A stretch of DNA of 25,533 bases from positions 1 to 25,533 of the forward strand of contig JANQBS010000418.1 of NCBI GenBank assembly GCA_033085395.1, in the 5' to 3' direction. The translations under genes and the position numbers were made by a program. Shown piece by piece: positions 10,501-19,566 of the stretch (position 1 is the first letter of the stretch; every line of letters starts with the position of its first letter). The notes beneath the pieces were generated by a model. The model did not search any database, was not told the origin of the DNA, and saw nothing but the letters and a program-made list of their open reading frames with translations. The DNA is from Xanthoparmelia taractica. Lineage: Eukaryota; Ascomycota; Lecanoromycetes; Lecanorales; Parmeliaceae.

Positions 10501-10868
10501 AAAATATAATATATTCTATTTTTATCGTAATAAATAATAATATTATAAAGAAAAATATCTAAAAGATTATTTTCGATCGAAATCTAATAAAGTTCTAAAG
10601 AGTAATAATATATTTAATTAATTTCTACGCTAAATAGCGAAAGTAGTAATATCAAAAATTATATATCTTTTTAGAGTATATCTAGAATTAGAAATCTTTA
10701 ATCTTTTTAGACTAACGTGAAAAATAATAAAAGAAGACTTATTTTAATAGATAACGAGTCGAGAAGAACTTAAGAAACTTATATAGCTAGTATCTATTAA
10801 TACTACTAATAACGAGAATATTAACGGAGATAATAGAGGTAATAAGAAGGTTAAAGAAGAGAATAACG
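7583..10868 (+). mobile_element. Repeat R, copy A (unidentified decayed element)
   Basis: About 3.1 kb of this segment (7583 to about 10695) is collinear with copy B, and the first third of that also with copy C, so this is a dispersed repeat. The first 350 bases read as protein on the plus strand (for example ISFEDLDAF and LNNIYKIKRIIQYL), with stops at likely Gln codons and a frameshift relative to copy B near 7620-7690. The rest is Asn/Gln/Lys-rich in the best plus frame. I saw no RT, transposase DDE or helicase motif I could defend. No terminal repeats were found at its ends. The last 175 bases, from about 10695, are not shared with copy B. Confidence 0.65.
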
Positions 10869-10871
10869 CGT
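10740..10871 (+). pseudogene. In-frame sequence upstream of repeat R copy B
   Basis: In frame with copy B the plus strand reads a charged stretch (SREELKKLI), then an Asn/Gly-rich linker (NTTNNENINGDNRGNKK), then NNASKRDKYKREK. The frame stays in register through to about 11080. This looks like the genuine upstream part of the R protein, joined to copy A's 3' flank. The charged stretch could be a short coiled coil. Family unknown. Confidence 0.4.
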
Positions 10872-11219
10872 CTAAGAGAGATAAATATAAACGAGAAAAA
10901 TAACTTATAGAGTAACGATAATATTAGAGCACGCTTTTAAGCGGCGTGGATATTATCTCTATATAAAAAATTATTATTAACGCGTCTAAGAGCGAGAAGA
11001 TAGCGTATAACTTTCTTATTATCGCTTAAAAGATATCTTTGAAAGATATCTTTCGAAGATCTAAACGCGTTTATTTAAAACGAATATTATAAAGACTTCG
11101 AATTAATAATAATCTATATTAAGTAACTAAAATATTAAATAATATATATAAGATTAAAAGAATTATATAATATTTCGCTAAAATTATATATAAGTTTAGC
11201 GTCTAAATCTCGAGTTAAC
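10872..11219 (+). mobile_element. Repeat R, copy B, part 1
   Basis: This matches copy A 7583-7915 base by base apart from transitions and one short duplication. The G1 retrotransposon interrupts it at 11219, and copy B resumes at 18606 after the duplicated TTAAC. The single plus frame SEKIAYNFLIIAQKISFEDL is in register with the upstream linker here, while copy A has a frameshift. Confidence 0.85.
11031..11053 (+). repeat. 13-bp tandem duplication in copy B
   Basis: AGATATCTTT occurs at 11031-11040 and again at 11044-11053, while copy A has it once. The step of 13 bases shifts the reading frame, so it adds to the damage in copy B. Confidence 0.8.
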
Positions 11220-11389
11220 TGTCACGAAATTGCACTTGCCAGACCAATTTGCCAAACCAATTAAGATCGGCTAAGGCAAGTGCTTGGCTAAGGGAAAGTA
11301 CTTGGCTGGCCCTAACTTAGATAGAATTTTTCAACTTAGAATGATCGGGAATTAGACACTCAACTAACCTTACACTTATTGCTATTTTA
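11220..11389 (+). repeat. G1 5' LTR (170 bp)
   Basis: It begins TGTCACGAAATTGCAC and ends near GCTATTTTA, against TATCACG and GCTGTTACA in the 3' copy. The consensus ends are therefore TG...CA. It keeps many CpA sites and is less mutated than the 3' copy or the body. It would carry the promoter and the polyadenylation signals of the element. Confidence 0.93.
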
Positions 11390-11860
11390 GTATAATAGCA
11401 ACGCCCAAATAGCTATGTAGCTATTTTAGAAGATCCTTCATTATTGCTTCGCTTAATTAGTATTTATCGTATTCGTTGAAATAATTCTTCTCCGCGGAGA
11501 ACTGCATTTTATCTAATAAAATCCGCATATAAAATCATCGAAATTCTTACCCGAACGATCGAAATCTCACTATGTTCGTTAAAACTACTTATCATCGTCA
11601 AAAAACTTATTAAACTTATCTTTCTCACACTTACTATTATTATTATTATTGCTATAGCTTACTTATTATTACTGTATTACTATATTGCTACTGTTGTAGG
11701 TTACTACCGCCCCTTTTAAGTCACTTATCTTACTATCTTTGCTATTATCTTTACTATAGTTGAATAAAAAAAAGAAAATACTACACTATTTGATTGCATA
11801 TATGCGTTATACCTTTATATTAATGAAAAATCTTCCTTATTAATTTAATACTACCTCTTC
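11390..11860 (+). other. G1 5' leader
   Basis: This is the stretch between the 5' LTR and recognisable gag. It holds the AGCAACGCC motif (11397-11405), shared with G2 at the same spacing, and an ATT microsatellite near 11634-11652. No reading frame is supported. It is less RIPed than the coding part. Confidence 0.6.
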
Positions 11861-13500
11861 GTTATTAAGAAGACTACTACTATCTTAACTTCGTCAGCTC
11901 TAAATCCTATCTCTCAAGATACTATTGTTTTAATCTTTTAAATAAACGAATTTCTATATTTCGATCACGCTTTTATTAGTCTCATCACCGACGATATTAA
12001 ATAATTTATTACCGATATCATTAGAATTAATTTTAGGCCTTTAAAGATTGCTAAAGAAATAGCTTTATTAGCCCGTGACGCCCGAGCGAGAGCTCGTTCT
12101 ATATCTATTAAGACATTAAGCTATAACTAGCCTACTAGCTAGACACTTAATTAATTAATTTTCAGGGCTATTCTAATTAGATTTAAGATTAATATTTAAT
12201 TATTAAGAAGGCTAAGAGAACCTTCTTCTATTAATGATATATCTTATTCTTCGGCTTTAAAAAGTTCTATTAGAAATCCTTCTAGTACTATCTCTAATTC
12301 TAGTAATTTAAATTCTATATTTAATTCTATATTAAATGCAAGTATAAATCCTACTTCTAAAGATACTTCAAATTTCAATATAGCTGAAAATGACGATATT
12401 AATTAATAAAATACTGGCTTTTTATAGTAATAATAAATTACTTTATAAGGTCTTCTATGTAGCGTATTTAAATCGCCTAATAAGCGAAAATCGCTAGAAT
12501 AGAATGATATCGATGTTATAGTAGAAATAGTATCGACACTAGTCGATAGATGAAATGCTAGCGATATGGGATTTTTCAATCCGATGTATAAAAATAAGTC
12601 GATAACTTTCGATACTTCTTCAATAAAGTATATATTAAAAAAGACCTACTTTCGAGATATAAATTTATTTTTAAAGTATGCTCGTGATATAGCTAGTATC
12701 AAAGATAATAAGCTTATTCGTATAAACCTCTAAATATGTTTTAAAGGACCTGCTTTAAAATAATAATTAAGTAAGCTTTTTAATAATAATAATAATAAGC
12801 GTCTTATAAAGCTCGAGAATAAATTAAATAAGTGAAAGAGAATACTAATCGAACGATTTAAAGTATCTATTAATATAATAATTAACTCGTTATTAAAGAA
12901 GAGATATACCTTAAGAAATATAATTAGTAAGAGAAAGCCTCGAGAGTACGCATAAAAGATTCTACGTGCTTCGAAGAATATCGACTTAATTAGTATCAAA
13001 AATTAGCTTAATGTGATCTATAATAACTTAAATATTAAGCTAAGACGTAATTTAAAAAGATTAAAGAATTAAACTATCTTATATAATTTTCTTAATAAAA
13101 TAATAATCTTAAATATAATTGATAAATCTATACAAGCAGATATAATTCGAGAATATATTAGTTTTTTATAAGATCTTCTTAAAATCGTCTAAATTAGAGT
13201 GATAATAATAGAGATATTTCTAATTAATATCAACCTCGTATATAATAGTAGTTCTCTTAGTAATTTCGGCCTTAAAGTATAAATCTTAATAATTAATATA
13301 AGAGTCAAAACGCTTAATCGACTTAATTATTTCCCCGTCAATTTAATGGCTAAAATACTTATTCAAATTTATAGCAAAACGCTTATTAGCAAAACGCTTA
13401 GCCTCGTTAGCCCCTACAAATCGCCGTATTAAATATATCAAATTCGATTCCGAATTAACCTTTATTTGGTAGTCAATAATAATAGTTTCCTTCAAGGCCA
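11860..13500 (+). pseudogene. G1 gag (decayed)
   Basis: Structural protein of the element. A plus frame from about 11930 reads through a charged N-terminal part containing LLARDARARARSISIK, followed by a Ser/Asn-rich linker. The conserved core at about 12737-13095 includes FKGPALKQQLSKL, RFKVSINIIINSLLKKRYTL, KREPREYA-like wording and LRRNLKRLKNQT. This matches the Pezizomycotina gypsy gag core I know. Trp and Gln positions are mostly TAA/TAG. Less GC is lost in the N-terminal 300 bases. An open minus-strand frame over 12730-12999 is an antisense shadow of the core. Confidence 0.75.
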
Positions 13501-13774
13501 ATATCGATCCAAGGTTTTTGGTAAAATTAAAGCAATTAAAGATCTTGATTTAATACTACCAATCGTTTAAAAGTAGCTATTTATTAAATCTTAATTACTA
13601 ATAAAAATGCTAAGTTAGAATATAACGAATAAGCTTAAGATTTAAACTATCAAAAAGAAAATACTAATATCGAATACTCTTACTTTATAGACGAAGATTA
13701 GTATAATAATAAGATATATTGTAATTCTAAGCCTTCCGCATAGTCAAATAATAATTAATTTACCGACTTTATAA

Positions 13775-13875
13775 AAATTAAAACCTACTACCGAAATTAT
13801 TAGGAATTCTTCTTATTCAAGATTAAATTATATAAGCATTTACGTGTTTATTCTAAAAAGCACGTCTATATTAAC
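13775..13875 (+). pseudogene. G1 gag C-terminal zinc-finger-like region, Cys lost
   Basis: The frame reads TYYRNYQEFFLFKIKLYKHLR. The family pattern is CxxC, then FPSxNKLxxHLR. Here the two Cys of the knuckle read Tyr (TAC 13789-13791 and TAT 13798-13800). This is exactly what TpG to TpA mutation of TGC/TGT gives. The His-Leu-Arg end is kept. It is in the same frame as the protease that follows. Confidence 0.6.
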
Positions 13876-14049
13876 GAAGCAGTGCTAATAAAGCCTTCTA
13901 ATTCTTTTAACTTCAAAAAGTAGTTTATAAAATCGTCTAACTTCGCTAATAAAAATCTAAAAATTATTAAATTTATCGCTTCTAATTAGAATTTAAGAAA
14001 CGAGTTTATTTTTCGAAGTTAAACTTATATTATAATTAAAGTTAAGCTC

Positions 14050-14660
14050 GATCCTATTAATTAAGAAGATAAGATTTATACTAATATCGAGTGTGATATA
14101 AGTTTAATAAATAGAATATAATATTCTTAGTAATATTCAAATGTAGTTATCTTTAAAATAACAATATCTTTGCGAGTACGTGAAATTAATGCTTCTAAGC
14201 ACGAAACTTCGAAGTATATTATATAAGATATCTATATTTTTAAAATTGATAATTAAGGTCGATAAGTACTTATATATCTACGTCGAAAATTATATATTAT
14301 CGGTAATTTGCGTATTAAAATGCTTATTAAAAATAACATTATTAAGTTCGAAGCGATTATTATTAATATAGTCAACAAGAAAGCAAGGATTAATAGCTAT
14401 AGTACTATCATTAATATCACTGCTCGATCTCGGGGCGAGTTTATTCGAAGAAAGATCTATATCAAATTATCTATTTTTATGCCTTCGCATAGCGAGATAA
14501 TTCTATTAATTAAAAAAATAAATCTATCTAATAATCGTGATTTCTTATTTAAGCCAATAGTGCAAACGAATTTAATAATATTCGTCTATTTAATTAATTA
14601 TATAATAATTAAAATTTTGATTTAAAATAAGTCTAATATATCTATTCAAATTTCAAGAAA
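14050..14660 (+). pseudogene. G1 pol: aspartic protease (decayed), partly still open
   Basis: This would be the retropepsin-like protease that matures the polyprotein. The active-site region reads TNIECDISLIN at 14080-14112. Asn-Ile-Glu (14083-14091) stands where the family has Asp-Thr-Gly, and each change is a C-to-T or G-to-A transition. After it comes RVREINASKHETSKYII, and then an open run (14308-14625) with MLIKNNIIKFEAIIINI, KKARINSYSTIINI, RGEFIRRKIYIKLSIFMP and NNRDFLFKPIVQTNL. These are landmark segments of fungal gypsy pol between protease and RT. The ATG at 14308 is internal to pol and not a real start. Confidence 0.85.
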
Positions 14661-14859
14661 ATTGAGATTTAGAAATATTCTCGAAATGAACTACGAAAAC
14701 TACTTTCAAATATCGAATCTAAATTCGCTTTAATGAAAATAATTATATATTTAAGTATAAACTTAAGCTTAAATTAATTAACTCTCTTACTAGCTAAAAA
14801 AACTAAGCTATTAAATAAAATTATGATTTTCGAGGATATATAGACTAGAACTGCATTAG

Positions 14860-15640
14860 TCGATCTAATTAACGAATTCTAAGAGATTTAATAAGATAGA
14901 CACTTTATTAAAGTATTAGAGAAGAAATAAATAAGACTTTTATTAAGAAATAATTAATAAATTAAGATTAGTGAGAAAGTCAAAATTTATTTCTTAAGTA
15001 TATAAGATTAAGAGATAATCGATAAAGTCTTTGATAAGCTATACGAATAGAGAAGACTTAAGTGAACTAAGAATTCTATATTCTTCTTCTATTCGATATT
15101 CGTTATATAAAAAATATTATCTAATAACATTATTAAGAAAAGATTAATAATTAATATTCGAGATTTAAATAACTTATTACTTCGAGATATATATTTAGTA
15201 TCTCTTTAATAGAATATAATTAAGATACTAGCTAATTATAATTTTATTTTAATAATCGATGCTACTTCGTTCTTCTATTAATAGCGAATATATTTGAATT
15301 ATCGCTATATATAGACTATTATAAGTTATAGAGATTAAGAAACTTTTAATATTTCAATTATAAGTTATATAAATTCTATTACTTATATTTAACGTTAAAT
15401 TAATAAGATCTTACGATATATTTTTAATATAAAAGCTTACGTTAATAATATAATTACGAGTGCTAAAATATTTTAATAGCACTTATAAAATCTTCGTTAA
15501 CTATTTAAGCTTTTCGTGAGATTTAATATTACTATTTCTTTAATAAAAGTCTTTTTAAGATACTCGAACGTTAATTTACTAAATAAGAAAGTTAATTCTT
15601 TCGACTTAATTTCTTTAAAAGATAAGCTTAAAGCTATTTT
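14860..15640 (+). pseudogene. G1 pol: reverse transcriptase (decayed)
   Basis: RNA-dependent DNA polymerase remnant. Landmarks in order: VKIYFLSIQDQEIIDKVFDKL-like wording (about 14975-15040), RLIINIRDLNNLLLRDIYLV (about 15140-15200), IIDATSFFYQQRIY (about 15250-15295) and SITYIQRQINKILRY (about 15385-15420). The catalytic box follows at 15438-15449, TAC GTT AAT AAT (YVNN instead of YVDD). Then come QHLQNLRQLF, LRYSNVNLL and LKEFKHYLKLISDL toward the connection domain. Both catalytic Asp are Asn, through TpG to TpA change on the opposite strand. A frameshift separates this domain from the protease. Confidence 0.87.
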
Positions 15641-16800
15641 AAATTTGTAATATTTTAGTACTTTAAAAGAATTTAAACACTACTTAAAATTAATTAGCGA
15701 TCTTTATTAATATATTTATTTCTATATATAGCTAATATAGTCTTTATAGAAGCTTAAAATACTACTTCTTAAGAAAGCATCGAACTCTAAACGTTAGCGA
15801 AAATAATACTCTTCTAGAATAAGACTATCTATAACTTCAAAGAAGCAATTAACTTCTTTTTAGCTTCTTTAAGAAGCACTATCTTAATTAATTATTCTAA
15901 TATATTTTAATAATACTCGAACTTTATAAATTAACTTAAATATCTTAAAGAAGTTTAGTTTTAAGGCGATAATCTTTTATATTAAAGCAAATAAAAGTAA
16001 AAATAAATAATCTTCTCGTGTAGAGACGAAGTCTATTCTTTTTTATTAAGGCTTCTAACTATAATAAAAAGAAATCATTAATCTATAAAATTAAAGAGTA
16101 CTAATCTTATTTAATATCTAAAGAAAATAAGATATATAATTAAGTCTTTAAAGTATTTATAAGAATATAGATCGATTATTCTATTATTATTAACATTATA
16201 AAGCAAAATTCGATTATTTTAATCCCATTAATAATGCGAATAAATATTCGTTTAATTCGGGCTGTTTAATTCTTAAGGTAATTTAATCTAGTCATCTCTC
16301 ACAAACCTAATAAATAGTATATTATCTCTAATGCTCTTTGAAGGCTTATAACTCTAAATAAAGATAAGTTATCTCATTATTATTCGGAATTAAATACTCT
16401 CTATATCGCAAGTTTAATAGAAATAAGTGCTTTATTTTATAAAAAGTGCATTTAAGACTATTAAGAAGATAATTATTAAAAAAGAATTTCTATATAGTTC
16501 GATATCAATAATTATCTTAGCGAGAACGTAACTTCTTTGTCTTTCGTGCGAGAAAAGCATCTCTTTGCTACTAATATTAACTTCTATTTTTCGCCTCGGC
16601 CGAAAGAAAATTAATAGCAAAAATAAGAATAATAAAGTCTCACTCATAAAATATAGCGAGATCTTATCTTTTATATTAATAGAACTACTAATTAATAATA
16701 ACTTTATATTTTATTCTTATTGATAAAAAATATTCTCACTTTAATATATAAGAAAGAATATCTCGACTTTTAGAAATATTACGAAATCGTTATATTATTC
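15640..16800 (+). pseudogene. G1 pol: connection and RNase H region (decayed)
   Basis: The plus frame reads ISDLYQYIYFYIQLIQSLQKL, then RIRLSITSKKQLTSFQLLQEALSQL, IYFNNTRTLQINLNILKKFSF and RVETKSILFYQGFQLQQKE. These match the order of the RT connection and RNase H region of fungal gypsy pol, in which the Asp of 'HFDPxR' now reads Asn. Beyond about 16150 the frame is poorly readable. An open minus frame at 16432-16647 is an antisense shadow. Confidence 0.7.
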
Positions 16801-16849
16801 TAATATATTTATAAAATTATAAAATACTTACGAGACTTTATTCGATATT

Positions 16850-18110
16850 CCTTAGAGTGCTTAGTTCTGTAAACAAGGAGATACGCACCTTACGATAATT
16901 TACAGTTAATCTCATCTCCGTTCGTGCCTTTTCACACTCTAACTATTAACTTTATTTTAATATTATCTTTATTAAATTATAGATTAAATTACATTATATC
17001 TATTATCTATAAGTTTATAAAAGTTATTTAATTAATCTCTAGTAAATTAATCTAAAAAGCATCTAACTAGATAAAAGTACTTCTAAATTAACTTAATATT
17101 ATTAATTAAGAAATCTTAAAAATTATTATTAGCGATCGAGATAGGAAATTTCTTTCGAAGCTTTAAAAATCGCTTTTTAAATTATTAAAGATTTCTCTAC
17201 TTTATTTAATAGTCTATTATCCGTAAATTAATAATGCGAGCGAACGCACTAATTAGACTATTGAGATAGTCTTAAGATACTTCGTATATGTTCTTAATAA
17301 ACCTTTCTTATAGCCGAAAGTGCTATCACGAATATAAATCTTTTGAAATAACTCCGCCTCTTTTAAAATTACGCCGAGCGAAGTAACTTACGATTTTACT
17401 TCGAATAGACCTTTAAATTTACTTCGTTTATTAATCAAAATCGATTACATCTCTATACAAATTACAGTTAAAGATATTATCAATTTTACTTAGATATTCA
17501 ATAAATTCCATTACGATAGAAAGTATTAATTAATATTTCTTAAAATAAAAGAATAGACACTTCTCCGACTATATAAAGACTATAAGATTTCCTCTACTCT
17601 TAACATTATTAATAAACTATTATAGTAATATATGGATTCTTTTCAGGTGATGAATAGAGTAAATAGACTCGTCTATAGACTAACTATTTTTGTAGAGTGA
17701 AGAGTTCATCTCGTTTTTATAATAGTATAATTGAAATCTTATTCTATCTCACAAAACGATTCTTTTAATATTCTTAATCTTAATATATCTCGTCTATTTC
17801 TATTAATAATAATAGCACTATTAACTTAGAAATCGAATAATTTCTTAATAAACGAATTATTAAGAAAGAATATAATCTAACTATAGAATATCTAATAAGA
17901 TAAAAGAATTATAATTCTAAATATAATTAGTGATATAATATTAAGGATCTTAATAATGTCTCTAAGTTAATGAAGGAGTATAAGGAGAAAGTAGCTAGAA
18001 TTCGAGCTGTTACACCTATATTCGCATCCACTTCTGTAATCTTATCTCCGTCTTTTTAGTTAAACTTACTCGTTAAAAGAGAGAGAGATCGTCCTAAAAA
18101 ACAATCTGAA
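16850..18110 (+). pseudogene. G1 pol: integrase with GPY/F-like module, chromodomain and AT-hook-like tail
   Basis: Integrase remnant. The core at about 17122-17420 reads IISDRDRKFLSKL, then YYPQINNASERTNQTIEI, KVLSRIQIFQNNSAS and PSEVTYDFTSNRPLNLL. The second catalytic Asp (in SDRD) and the Glu (in SERTNQ) survive, while the HPQTDG pattern is altered. The C-terminal module at about 17590-17720 reads QQYVDSFQVMNRVNRLVYRL. A chromodomain follows at 17832-18000 (IEQFLNKRIIKKEYNL, TIEYLIR, YNIKDLNNVSKLMKEY), with Trp positions now stops. In the same frame is KRERDRPKK (18075-18101), which resembles a basic AT-hook-like tail. Confidence 0.82.
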
Positions 18111-18195
18111 TAACGCTTATACTATATCTACTTATTATCGTTATATTTAAACGTTTAACGAATATAATCGATCGAGAAATAACTCCCCTCTATTC

Positions 18196-18230
18196 GATAA
18201 CATTTGTGTGATTATTAAAGGGAGATATTA
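18196..18230 (+). other. Conserved block near the 3' end of G1
   Basis: It matches G2 261-297 (minus strand) over about 35 bases with about three transition differences. It includes CATTTGTGTGATTATT and a purine stretch AAAGGGAGATATTA. It sits about 200 bases before the 3' LTR. In G1 the bases directly before the LTR are pyrimidine-rich rather than purine-rich, so the purine stretch here is a possible alternative polypurine tract. Confidence 0.6.
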
Positions 18231-18435
18231 TTTATTAACTAATATTCTAATTATATAATTTAATCGTCGAAAAGACCTCACTATTATCGTCGAAATAATC
18301 TAATTATTACTAATTTCTCGTTAATTTTAGTATACTATTATTAACGAATTTGCTTGATTAATAAGACTTTTCTATATACTTTAACATGTATATAATAAGC
18401 GAGATCGCCCGTTTTTCTTCTATTTCGGCGAATGC
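18231..18435 (+). other. G1 3' untranslated stretch
   Basis: Between the conserved block and the 3' LTR I see no reading frame or terminator-like hairpin. The last 35 bases hold a pyrimidine-rich tract (CGTTTTTCTTCTATTTC), whereas a polypurine tract is expected at this position. Confidence 0.5.
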
Positions 18436-18605
18436 TATCACGAAATCGCACTTATTAGATTAATTTTTCAAGTTAATTAAGATCGACTAAGGTAAGTGCT
18501 TGGCTAAGGGAAAGTGCTTGGCTGGCCGTAACTTAGATAGAATTTTCCAACTTAGAATGATCGAGAATTAGACACTCAACTGACCTTACACCCATTGCTG
18601 TTACA
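18436..18605 (+). repeat. G1 3' LTR (170 bp)
   Basis: Same length as the 5' copy, ending GCTGTTACA and followed by the target duplication TTAAC. Its start TATCACG shows a RIP change of the terminal TG. Differences from the 5' copy are nearly all transitions and are concentrated in the first 60 bases. Confidence 0.93.
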
Positions 18606-19403
18606 TTAACGCTTGAAGTTGAAGAAATCTTTTCGCGAACTTATTTATAAATTTCTTTATAAGTTTAATCGTTTTTATAGCTTCTATATTCTCTAAAATA
18701 AAAATCGAGAATTTAAAAAAATTAAAGATAAATTATAATAAAATTAAAGAAGAATAAAGAGAAGAAATTTATAGTAGAGATAATAAAAAAGAGAATATTA
18801 ATAATTTTTAAAAGCGACTAATATACGCTTATAAAAGAAATCGTAATAATAAATAAATTAGAATAATAATTTAGTTTTATAGATTATAATAATAGAAATG
18901 AGAGAGACTTTAAAGAAGAATATTTCGTAAATAATATATATATATATATATTAACGATAATAATAAAAAAGTCTTTTCTAATAATAATATATAATGAATA
19001 TATTAAGATCTTTAATATCGATAATTAGACGACGATAAAAACAAAGCTTAAGATTAATAATAATAATCTTTATTCTAATCTAAAGATTCTTAAGATTTAA
19101 TAAATCTCAAGCGTCGAATAATTAATATCTCGAAGATAGAAAAAGAGATACTTTGTTCTAATAGTTAATATAATTATATCTAAAATAATAAATAATTTAA
19201 TTAAAAAGTATTTAATAAAAGAAAAGAAATTAAAAAGAATTAAGAAGTTTAACTAGATAGTCTTATTTATGTAATATTTTTATTATTAAAAGTGAAAATA
19301 TATATTAGAAAATATAGAAATAGAATTAGCTACGCAAAGTATAGATAGATATATAATATTTAGAATTATAAGAAGATAGTCTCGAAGGCGTCGAAAGTAT
19401 ATA
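18606..19403 (+). mobile_element. Repeat R, copy B, part 2
   Basis: Resumes copy B after G1. From TTCTTTCGCGAA-like sequence at about 18630 it is collinear with copy A from about 7930. It is interrupted at 19403 by an LTR-like unit and continues at 19567. The decayed plus frames are Asn/Gln/Lys-rich. Confidence 0.85.
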
Positions 19404-19566
19404 TGTTACGAAGAGTACGTATCTAATGCTAGTATCGGACTAGTACCTGCTGGGGTCGTGACTAGTACTTGTCTCGGCCGGAGCAAGTAGTATTTAGATA
19501 GTAGTTTTCGTTAGAAGAAATTAATTATCTTTTTACTCAGCTTTTAAATACTTAATAATATATAAC
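19404..19566 (-). repeat. Solo-LTR-like unit in copy B (163 bp)
   Basis: It starts TGTTACGAAG and ends near TATATAAC, that is TGTTA...TAAC(A), typical of LTR ends. It is absent from copy A at the corresponding place, between GTATATA and ACTTATAAAAG, which shows that it is an insertion. Its reverse complement matches 24451-24616 along its whole length. A GC-rich core (about 19430-19490: GGACTAGTACCTGCTGGGG, CTCGGCCGGAGCAAG) has escaped most RIP. No internal domain is attached, so a solo LTR fits best; a MITE is possible. Confidence 0.7.

Larger units (their letters stand above)
11215..18610 (+). mobile_element. G1: full-length RIP-decayed Ty3/gypsy chromovirus with TSD
   Basis: This is a complete LTR retrotransposon. 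It has 170-bp direct LTRs at 11220-11389 and 18436-18605, and a perfect 5-bp target duplication TTAAC at 11215-11219 and 18606-18610. The internal region encodes, in order, gag, protease, RT, RNase H, integrase and chromodomain on the plus strand. It interrupts repeat R copy B: removing it restores collinearity with copy A across 7905-7950. Domains fall in different frames (gag 2, protease 1, RT 0, integrase 1, chromodomain 0, as start position modulo 3), so there are several indels besides RIP stops. Confidence 0.93.

Noticed and set aside
7583..11219. Interpretation of 7583-7915 and 10872-11219 as LTRs of one element
   Set aside because: Both repeats read as coding in the same frame as the sequence after them, have no TG...CA ends or target duplication, and copy B continues into the same body as copy A. 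They are the 5' parts of tandem copies of R.
12730..12999. Open minus-strand frame of 89 codons
   Set aside because: It lies antisense to the well-recognised G1 gag core (FKGPAL to KREPREYA-like) and has no start context or homology of its own.
14180..14371. Open plus-strand frame of 63 codons
   Set aside because: A different frame from the protease segment that reads as conserved gypsy pol through the same bases; Leu/Lys/Ile-rich shadow.
16432..16647. Open minus-strand frame of 71 codons
   Set aside because: It lies within the plus-strand G1 pol between RNase H and integrase; hydrophobic shadow with no family pattern.
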